From UBA1146 sp963854815 (lineage in GTDB: Bacteria > Planctomycetota > UBA8108 > UBA1146), in assembly GCA_963854815.1 (NCBI GenBank), contig CAWLAN010000143.1, positions 1 through 6,300 on the forward strand: a stretch of DNA of 6,300 nucleotides, given 5' to 3'. The translations under genes and the position numbers were made by a program. Of the stretch, positions 1 through 5,298 are shown piece by piece; positions within the stretch are counted from its first letter, which is position 1, and every line of letters begins with the position of its first letter. The notes below the pieces were generated by a model. That model did no database searches, was not told where the DNA came from, and saw only the letters and a program-made list of their open reading frames with translations.

Positions 1-322
1 CAGTACCATCGTTGGCGGGATCGTCGCTGCCACTACTGCAGTCGTCGCAGCCGTCCAGATCCGCGTCACGGCAGACGTTCGGGTCGAGCGGCGCATTGTC
101 GGCGCCATCGGGGACCCCATCGTTGTCATCATCGGGATCACAAGGATCGATCAACCCGTCGCTATCGGTATCGGTCTGACAGGAGTCGGGAACGGTGTTG
201 CCATCGCAATCCGTCTCGGTGCCGTTGGCGATGTCCTGAGCATCAGGGATGCCATTGTTGTTACAGTCTGCCCCTTCACACTCATCAGGAATGCCATTAC
301 CGTCGCTATCGGTACTGGTGGC
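1..322 (-). repeat. Second Asp-rich repeat array of the protease (thrombospondin type-3-like), incomplete
   Basis: From about residue 1151 the protein reads TDSDGNGIPDECE, then ADCNNNGIPDAQD, TDCDGNTVPDSC, TDTDSDGLIDPCDPDDDNDG and an Asp/Cys-rich tail (DADLDGCDDC) that reaches the window edge. It mixes the DCNxNGIPD unit of the first array with the DSDGDGI/DDDNDGVPD pattern of thrombospondin type-3 calcium-binding repeats. Such stalks often precede a C-terminal sorting tail, but none is visible because the gene continues past position 1. Calcium binding is inferred. Confidence 0.75.
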
Positions 323-3300
323 CTGAGCATCATCGGAGAGCCAGGTTATCGTCATGGTGCCTGTTCCCAGGTCACCGGGGCTGAATCCTCCGACGCGGAC
401 CGTGTAGAGCTGTCCGGCGTTGGCCTGGAAACTCAACAAGGTACTGAACACAGCACAACCGGGACCGTCATCATTACAGGCGACGGCATTGGCCGCATCC
501 CCGTTGGCTCCCAGGTAGATCGCGATGCGGGAATCGTAATTGACCAGGTTGCAGGTCGAGACTTCCACCACACCGTTGGCAGCGGCGACGAAGCTGTACC
601 AGATGTCGTTGAAAATTTGATCGTCGCCGAAGGTACCCGGATCACAGACGAGCGGGTCGAGAGTCACTCCATCGGTGGTCGAGCCGGTGGTATCGACTCC
701 GTGGCTGCCCGGGCCGATGGAGACGGCACCGGCGAGGGTCTCGCTACCATTGGTGGCGATCGGGCCATCGGGGATCCCCCCCACCAGGTCACAGGAATCG
801 GGGATTCCGTTGCTATTACAGTCCGGGGTGCCTGAAGCCAGATCGCAACTATCGGGGACTCCATTGGCGTTACAGTCCGGGGCTCCCGTTGCCAGATCGC
901 ACTCGTCAGGAATGCTGTTGGAATCACAATCTACTGAAACACCCAGGTCCAGATCACAACTATCGAGTTGACCGTTGCCGTTACAGTCGGGAGCCCCTGC
1001 CTGCAACTGGCACTCATCAGGGACGCCATCGCCATCACAGTCTGAACTGTTTCCGACCGAGATATCGCAACTGTCGGGGATCGCGTTGTTGTTGCAGTCG
1101 AGGCTGGTGCCGGCGGAGATATCGCACGAGTCGGCGATGTTATTGCCGTTGCAATCGGGTTCACAACTGTCGGGGACACCATTGCCGTTGCAATCGGGCG
1201 CACCCGCCGCGATGTCATCGGAATCGGGGATGCCGTTGTTGTTGCAATCAGGCGCATCGACGCTGATACCACCGGTGACGACCAGCGCATAGCCCTGATT
1301 GACCGAGAAGTTGCCCTCGAACGGATCGACGGAGATCTGCCAGGACCCCAGTTCTGGATTGAGACGGATCACGCTCTCGGTGGTGTTGAGGGTATCGGCG
1401 GTTCCACCGCTTTGACTCTGGCCAGCGGCTCCGTTGAAGACATTTCCGAGGTAGGTGGTGCCGGTCGGTGAGGTGACGGTGAGATGCAGATCATTGATCA
1501 GTTTCTTGCCGGTGCCGGTGGAGCCGGGTTCGTCGGTCCAGGACAGGGTGATCTTCAACGGCTCGGTCGCAGTGGTCACGTTGACACTGTAGAGCTGCAC
1601 AGCACTGGCAGCACTGGCAAAACCACCGGCGGGAGTGATGTCCTCGACGTAAAGACTGCGTGTCCCGCCACCGAAATCGAGCACGTCACTGAGATTGGGC
1701 TCTCCCCACCCCTGGTGGATGTTGGGGTAGGTATTGTCACCCAGATTTGCACCGGTCAGGCGGTGTCCACCGTTGATCAGCACAGCACGCATCATCGCCG
1801 CAGATGGATCGGTGACCGGGTTGGCGCCGCTGTATCTTCCCTCCTCGAAGTACTGGTGCACCAGCGCACCGGCTCCCGCCATGATCGGTGACGAGAAACT
1901 GGTTCCCTGGATGAACGAGTAAGCGCACGATCCGCTGCCGGCACCGTTGGTGTTGGGAAGAATCAGCGCCGAGGCCACCCCTCCGTCGCGCGGGAAGGTA
2001 TCACTGCCGGGCGCCATGATCTCGGGTTTCAGCGCTCCGTCGAAACGGGGGCCGATGCTGGAGAAGGCGATGCGGTCCTCGGGTCGTAACACGTCATCGC
2101 TGGCGCCGACGGCGAGTCCATTCTTGGCAACCGACTGAGAAGTCATGGCGTTGGCCACTGCACCATCGTTGCCTGCCGCCATGCACTGCAGCATGTCGAG
2201 GTGATCGAAGCCCTTGGTATCATGAACGACGGTGGTCGCCGAGTAGCTGTTGTTCGGCTCGGCAAGACCGACCGAATGGTTGGTGGTGCAAACGCCTGCG
2301 TTGGCCATGTTGGTGAGGGTCGTTGCCATGTTGGCTTCAAACTCACCTGCGAACTCCCAGCGGAAGTTACCGAGGGAGTCATCCAGCGGCGTGAAGTAGA
2401 GTTGCGCCTCGTGAGCGATCCCGGGACCCAGCAATCCTGAGAAGTTCGAAGGAGCCCATGTTTCCCAGATGTCCACATCATGCTCCCAGAACTTGGTGTC
2501 GTCGTTGCCGTAGAAATCAGCGACAGCGGCTCCGGCAACAGAACAGCCGTGCTCGGTGGCGGAGGTTCCCAGCAGCGTGGCTCCGCCCAGTTCATCGGAG
2601 CGAGGCACCTTCAGGCTGACCCCGCCGGTACCGATGGCCGGCAGCAAGAGGGTGGCGTTGACCGGATCGGCAAGACCAAAGTTATCGATGAGGAGATCGG
2701 GGGAACCGTTGGCACAGCCGACGGTCCCGACATTGTTCCAGTCGAGGGAGGTATCGACAACCCCCACCAGTTGACCCTGCCCCTGCAGGTTGTGGGTCAA
2801 CCACAGTGGAAACGCCGAAGAGGTCACGATCGGAGAATCGGCACCATTGTCTACGGCCAGGGTTCGGTTCTGTAGTTTTCCGCCACCGGAGATGTCGTAC
2901 TTGCGCAACCCGTCACCGGTTTCCTGGATCATCCGCACACCCTCGAGGTGCGCAACTTCCACCACCTGCTGCGGTCGTACTTGCACGATCAGGTAATGAA
3001 CGTCGTAGGTCTTCAATCCCGGCAGGTAGATCTCATCGATGACACGGATGCCGCGTTCTGCCATGACACTCTTTACATCGGAGGCGCGGTGACCGGGGAT
3101 CAGATCGACGTTGAGCAGGTAACTGTTGCGACCGACTCGCTCGGGGGTGGTCAGTTCGAAACTACCGATCCACTGCGAGATCTTGTAGGCCGGGTGATAC
3201 GGCAACAGCGCATCGACCTCGCCCCAGCCCTCCAGTGCCGCCAGGATCTTGGCGCTATCGACCCACACGATGTGAGTTCGATTGGGGATGTACCAGCGAG

Positions 3301-3772
3301 CCAGTCGACGCCCATCCGGGCCGCGCACTTCACCGGTGAGTTCGTCGAGACGAAGTTGCAGTTCGTGCGTCACTCCGTCCCTGAAATGAACCAGCCAGTA
3401 ACCCTCGACAAATTGACCAGCGATCTCGAACGGCCTGTGCAACTCCGCCGGAATCGCGGGCTCCTGATCGAGGCGAAAACGAGCGTTTCCTGCATAGATC
3501 ACGTCCGGAAAGTCTTGCCCGGTGTAGTCGGCACCATGGAAGGGAGGAAGAATCGAATAAGGATACCAGCCACGAAGGTGCTGCTGGCCATCGCCACCTG
3601 ACCTCCCTCGAGGACTTGCGGCAGGGTCCACATCAGAGGCGACGGAGGGGCTCACAAAGAAGGGACCCGATCCAACGCGCATGTCATCGACATCCTGGGC
3701 GGTCCCCAGCAGCGGCAGACAGAGGATCAATAACATCGTTTTGATCGTCACAAACATGCAGAGGCGTGTCAC
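1..3772 (-). CDS. Large secreted S8 (subtilisin/KP-43-like) serine protease with Cys/Asp repeat arrays, C-terminus off the left edge
   Basis: The frame is open for 1257 codons from a GTG at 3772 to the window edge. Residues 1-25 form a signal peptide, and two propeptide-like segments follow (about 120-200 and 215-290). The subtilase domain spans about 325-695. Its catalytic residues are visible: Asp340 in VGVVDTSLD, His408 in EHGCSVAGA, oxyanion Asn535 in AAGNDG and Ser625 in GTSFSSP. Residues about 705-838 resemble the beta-barrel that follows the protease domain in KP-43-type subtilases (motifs LSWTDEPG, LINDLHLTV, GTTYLGN). Then come nine Cys/Asp repeats (839-1003), a PPC-like beta-sandwich (about 1004-1145) and a second Asp-rich array to the edge. 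The residue after HG is Cys where most subtilases have Thr, and GTSFSSP replaces the usual GTSMAxP. The enzyme is probably exported, self-processed and calcium-stabilised. Substrate and cell-surface anchoring are unknown because the C-terminus is missing. The start is chosen for its ideal Shine-Dalgarno; the ATG five codons later (3757) is the alternative. Confidence 0.93.
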   Translation of the reverse strand, partial: MTRLCMFVTIKTMLLILCLPLLGTAQDVDDMRVGSGPFFVSPSVASDVDPAASPRGRSGGDGQQHLRGWYPYSILPPFHGADYTGQDFPDVIYAGNARFRLDQEPAIPAELHRPFEIAGQFVEGYWLVHFRDGVTHELQLRLDELTGEVRGPDGRRLARWYIPNRTHIVWVDSAKILAALEGWGEVDALLPYHPAYKISQWIGSFELTTPERVGRNSYLLNVDLIPGHRASDVKSVMAERGIRVIDEIYLPGLKTYDVHYLIVQVRPQQVVEVAHLEGVRMIQETGDGLRKYDISGGGKLQNRTLAVDNGADSPIVTSSAFPLWLTHNLQGQGQLVGVVDTSLDWNNVGTVGCANGSPDLLIDNFGLADPVNATLLLPAIGTGGVSLKVPRSDELGGATLLGTSATEHGCSVAGAAVADFYGNDDTKFWEHDVDIWETWAPSNFSGLLGPGIAHEAQLYFTPLDDSLGNFRWEFAGEFEANMATTLTNMANAGVCTTNHSVGLAEPNNSYSATTVVHDTKGFDHLDMLQCMAAGNDGAVANAMTSQSVAKNGLAVGASDDVLRPEDRIAFSSIGPRFDGALKPEIMAPGSDTFPRDGGVASALILPNTNGAGSGSCAYSFIQGTSFSSPIMAGAGALVHQYFEEGRYSGANPVTDPSAAMMRAVLINGGHRLTGANLGDNTYPNIHQGWGEPNLSDVLDFGGGTRSLYVEDITPAGGFASAASAVQLYSVNVTTATEPLKITLSWTDEPGSTGTGKKLINDLHLTVTSPTGTTYLGNVFNGAAGQSQSGGTADTLNTTESVIRLNPELGSWQISVDPFEGNFSVNQGYALVVTGGISVDAPDCNNNGIPDSDDIAAGAPDCNGNGVPDSCEPDCNGNNIADSCDISAGTSLDCNNNAIPDSCDISVGNSSDCDGDGVPDECQLQAGAPDCNGNGQLDSCDLDLGVSVDCDSNSIPDECDLATGAPDCNANGVPDSCDLASGTPDCNSNGIPDSCDLVGGIPDGPIATNGSETLAGAVSIGPGSHGVDTTGSTTDGVTLDPLVCDPGTFGDDQIFNDIWYSFVAAANGVVEVSTCNLVNYDSRIAIYLGANGDAANAVACNDDGPGCAVFSTLLSFQANAGQLYTVRVGGFSPGDLGTGTMTITWLSDDAQATSTDSDGNGIPDECEGADCNNNGIPDAQDIANGTETDCDGNTVPDSCQTDTDSDGLIDPCDPDDDNDGVPDGADNAPLDPNVCRDADLDGCDDCSSGSDDPANDGT
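338..763 (-). other. PPC-like beta-sandwich domain within the protease, between two repeat arrays
   Basis: Residues about 1004-1145 contain DIWYSFVAAANGVVEVSTC, YDSRIAIYLG, VACNDDGPGC and LYTVRVGGFSPGDLGTGT. This order (aromatic DxWY strand, STC strand, D(S/T)RxxxY strand, CNDDG loop, YTVRVGG strand) is the pattern of secreted beta-sandwich domains related to bacterial pre-peptidase C-terminal (PPC) domains. Such domains are common in planctomycete exported proteins and are usually thought to help secretion, binding or stability. Four cysteines (about 1043, 1074, 1099, 1106) may form disulfides. Domain identity is by eye, and the boundaries may be off by about ten residues. Confidence 0.65.
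764..1258 (-). repeat. First Cys/Asp repeat array of the protease: nine units of about 13-20 residues
   Basis: Residues 839-1003 consist of units built on DCNxNGIPDSCDLxxGxx, about 51-60 bp each. Units begin near residues 841, 859, 872, 891, 911, 928, 947, 965 and 983. The dense Asp/Asn spacing resembles calcium-binding loops of the EF-hand/thrombospondin type-3 kind, and two cysteines per unit could form a disulfide. Unit 1 has Asp in place of the second Cys (PDSDD). Unit 2 lacks the linker and runs straight into unit 3. Units 5 and 7 use PDEC rather than PDSC. Codons differ at many synonymous sites between units, so the array is not a recent perfect duplication. Calcium binding is inferred from the residue pattern only. 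Confidence 0.88.
3698..3772 (-). other. Signal peptide of the S8 protease
   Basis: The first 25 residues have Arg4 and Lys11, then a hydrophobic core (MLLILCLPLLG) ending in GTA before QDVDD, an AxA-like signal peptidase I context. Cys18 lies inside the core and is not followed by a mature lipoprotein-type sequence, so a lipobox is less likely. If translation started at the ATG at 3757, the peptide would be five residues shorter but still functional-looking. Export through Sec is inferred. Confidence 0.75.
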
Positions 3773-3779
3773 GAGGACA

Positions 3780-3786
3780 CCTCCTT
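3780..3786 (-). promoter_or_regulatory. Strong Shine-Dalgarno of the S8 protease gene
   Basis: On the minus strand AAGGAGG lies seven bases before GTG (3772-3770). It matches the 16S anti-Shine-Dalgarno almost perfectly and at ideal spacing. It favours the GTG over the in-frame ATG at 3757, which would leave a spacing of about 22 bases. Confidence 0.8.
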
Positions 3787-3973
3787 GAAAATACGAACTC
3801 GCCTGACGGGCAAGAATTCACTCGCGAGATTCAATAACTCAGCCCAGATTCCATGCCCTTCATCTTACCCTCTCGGCCCCCAGAAAAAAGAAAACGCCAG
3901 AAGAAACGCTATCGGTCTGATGATCTGTAATCGGAGACCCCAGCAGGGGTTCGAGAGTCCAGCGAGGTCGCAA
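3787..3973. other. Intergenic region between the mutase and protease genes
   Basis: This 187-bp stretch lies between the mutase stop and the protease Shine-Dalgarno, both genes reading leftward. It contains two overlapping hairpins (3914-3950) and a T-rich run on the minus strand (3882-3894). The gap is long enough for a separate promoter, so the two genes are not clearly one operon. I find no convincing -35/-10 pair. A TAAGAT hexamer at about 3863-3868 on the minus strand has no good partner upstream. Confidence 0.6.
3914..3950 (-). terminator. Two overlapping hairpins after the mutase gene; weak terminator or leader structure
   Basis: On the minus strand a perfect 5-bp stem with a 4-base loop (ACCCC-TGCT-GGGGT, 3950-3937) starts 24 bases after the mutase stop. 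A second stem pairs GGTCT with AGACC (3939-3935 with 3918-3914), with three further inner pairs after a bulge. They share bases 3937-3939, so they cannot form together. A T-rich stretch (GTTTTCTTTTTT) follows only about 20 bases later, so this is not a classical intrinsic terminator. It could be a weak terminator for the mutase or a leader element of the protease transcript. Confidence 0.3.
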
Positions 3974-5176
3974 TTACGCCCCGTACTTGTCGAGGCGGTC
4001 GGCATGGGCCAGCAGCAGCGGCATCAGTTGGACGCCATCGATGGTGCCGATGTCCCCTTGCATGCAGGAGCGTTCACCGAAGGTCGCTGACTGGGCCGGC
4101 AATACCTTTTTCGAGTGCACCAAAAGTGGCACCGGGTGCCAGGAGTGCTCCTCCATCGATGTCGGCGTCGAGTGATCGCCGGTGATGGCGATCACATCGA
4201 GCCCTGCCGCCAGGAAGGAGGGCAGCACCTGATCGAACGCTTCGATGGCGGCGACCTTGGCGGCGAAATCGCCGGAGTGGCCGGCCGTGTCGGTGTCCTT
4301 GTGATGGACGAAGATGAAATCGAAGCCGGCCTCGACCGCTGCCGACAACGCTGCCGCCTGGTCGGTCAGGTTGTGGCCCGCATCGAGGGGCTCCATGCCG
4401 ACCAGTTGCGCGACACCGCGGTACATCGGGTAGATGGCGATGGAGGCACTGCGTAGTTGATAGAGATCCTTGAAAGTGGCGACCTCGGGCCGGGTCGAGA
4501 AGCCGCGCAGCAGCGTGCCGTTGGCGAGCGTCTCTGCGGAGAGCACCCGAGCTGCCTTTTCGAGCCACTCGGTCGCCAGTGCGGCGGTGCGCTCTGATGC
4601 ATCGTTTTGGCCAGCAAAGGGAATCGGCGCACGGCCGATCAGCTGCGGATCGTTGTCGTTGACAGCGGCTCCCAACCCCTCACCTGTGAGCACCCAGGTG
4701 AAGCGATGTTGCTTGCCCGGCAGCAACTGCACCTGTGCCCCATCGACGGTGACCTGCTCCGAAAGCAGTGCGCACAGGCGCTGGCATTCGGCATCGGTGG
4801 GACGACCGGCACGGCGGTCGGTCACCTTTCCATCCGCATCGACGCTGCAGAAGTTGCCACGGGCGGCGATTTCACCGGCAGCGAGTGGATAACCGCTGCC
4901 GAGCGCTTCCAGCAAACCGCGACCGAACTCGAGTTGCATCGGATCGTGTCCAAAGAGCGATAGATGACCGGGACCGGAGCCGGGAGTGATTCCCGGCGGC
5001 AGCAACTGGATGCGACCCAGCGATGATTTCTGTGCCAACTCATCGAGATTCGGCGTGTTGGCAGCCTCCAGTTCGGTGGTCGGGCGATCGGCATGGGGCA
5101 AACCGCCGAGGCCATCGAGCACGAACAGCCCGATGCGTCCTCCCTCACCACGGACCAACTGTGCAGGGCAGGTCAT
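3974..5176 (-). CDS. apgM: Cofactor-independent phosphoglycerate mutase, archaeal ApgM type
   Basis: This 400-residue protein belongs to the alkaline-phosphatase-like metalloenzyme superfamily. ApgM enzymes interconvert 3- and 2-phosphoglycerate in glycolysis and gluconeogenesis in the cytoplasm, using two metal ions and a phosphoserine intermediate. Visible motifs are Asp21 in FVLDGLGGLP, the predicted nucleophile Ser67 in TPGSGPGHLSLFGHDP, DRRAGR (120-125), Asp294/Asp296/His300 in HHKDTDTAGHSGD, Asp334/His335 in TGDHSTP, and His347 in HSWHPVP. Length and motif order fit the roughly 400-residue ApgM family, not the longer bacterial GpmI. The frame stays open upstream to 5494, but that part lies over the divergent glycosyltransferase and is not mutase-like. 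The ATG at 5176 has a purine-rich AAGGGGGAG just upstream and is the likely start. Related subfamilies have been proposed as homoserine kinases or are linked to phosphonopyruvate decarboxylase, so the exact substrate is less sure than the fold. Confidence 0.9.
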   Translation of the reverse strand: MTCPAQLVRGEGGRIGLFVLDGLGGLPHADRPTTELEAANTPNLDELAQKSSLGRIQLLPPGITPGSGPGHLSLFGHDPMQLEFGRGLLEALGSGYPLAAGEIAARGNFCSVDADGKVTDRRAGRPTDAECQRLCALLSEQVTVDGAQVQLLPGKQHRFTWVLTGEGLGAAVNDNDPQLIGRAPIPFAGQNDASERTAALATEWLEKAARVLSAETLANGTLLRGFSTRPEVATFKDLYQLRSASIAIYPMYRGVAQLVGMEPLDAGHNLTDQAAALSAAVEAGFDFIFVHHKDTDTAGHSGDFAAKVAAIEAFDQVLPSFLAAGLDVIAITGDHSTPTSMEEHSWHPVPLLVHSKKVLPAQSATFGERSCMQGDIGTIDGVQLMPLLLAHADRLDKYGA

Positions 5177-5227
5177 CGTCTCCCCCTTCTGCTCGGCATT
5201 GTCGGAGGCCGGGACGGATGCAGCAAG

Positions 5228-5245
5228 GGAAGTGGCTTCGCTTCC
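5228..5245. repeat. Seven-bp inverted repeat with a four-base loop in the divergent region
   Basis: GGAAGTG (5228-5234), loop GCTT, CGCTTCC (5239-5245). The stem is seven pairs with one G-T wobble on the plus strand. It sits near the middle of the divergent region and has no T-run after it in either direction, so it is not a terminator. It could be an mRNA leader hairpin or an operator, or chance. Confidence 0.35.
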
Positions 5246-5253
5246 TCGATACA

Positions 5254-5277
5254 ACACCGTGGGGTACCATCCGGTGT
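5254..5277. promoter_or_regulatory. Interrupted 24-bp dyad, operator-like
   Basis: ACACCG (5254-5259) and CGGTGT (5272-5277) are exact inverted repeats, and the palindrome GGTACC (5263-5268) lies exactly at their shared centre. Nine of twelve base pairs are symmetric; the three that break symmetry are the TGG/ATC spacers. Its centre is about 33 bp before the preferred glycosyltransferase start, a common place for a dimeric repressor site. No regulator gene is in the window, and a chance origin is possible. Confidence 0.3.
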
Positions 5278-5298
5278 CGAAAAGGGGTCCAAAGAGCG

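Larger units (their letters stand above)
5177..5298. promoter_or_regulatory. Divergent intergenic region, mutase versus glycosyltransferase
   Basis: These 122 bp separate two start codons facing away from each other, so promoters for both genes are expected here, on the assumption that the glycosyltransferase starts at 5299. I cannot identify a convincing sigma-70 hexamer pair on either strand. The region does contain two symmetric elements, listed separately. The mutase ribosome binding site (AAGGGGGAG on the minus strand, 5180-5188) lies at its left end. Confidence 0.5.

Noticed and set aside
1..1258. The tandem repeats as a possible CRISPR array or satellite.
   Set aside because: Units vary in length and sequence, are in frame, keep protein-level Cys/Asp spacing and differ mostly at synonymous sites, so they are protein repeats.
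675..1292. Several open, repetitive plus- and minus-strand frames across the Cys/Asp repeat array.
   Set aside because: They are out-of-frame readings of the tandem repeats; the periodic DNA makes repetitive, stop-poor shadow frames. Only the DCNxNGIPD frame continues into recognisable domains on both sides.
2948..3601. A 217-codon open frame on the plus strand, opposite the protease propeptide.
   Set aside because: It lies fully antisense to the well-supported protease frame, has no recognisable domain, and its openness follows from the codon composition of the other strand.
3861..3869. A TAAGAT -10-like hexamer on the minus strand upstream of the protease.
   Set aside because: No acceptable -35 hexamer lies 16-18 bp upstream, and promoter rules for this lineage are uncertain.
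3901..3973. A tRNA-like stretch on the plus strand with a T-loop-like GGGGTTCGAGAG and a possible anticodon stem CTGAT/ATCGG.
   Set aside because: The T-stem does not pair (the base that should pair with the last stem G is also G), the anticodon loop would be eight bases, and no acceptor stem closes the structure.
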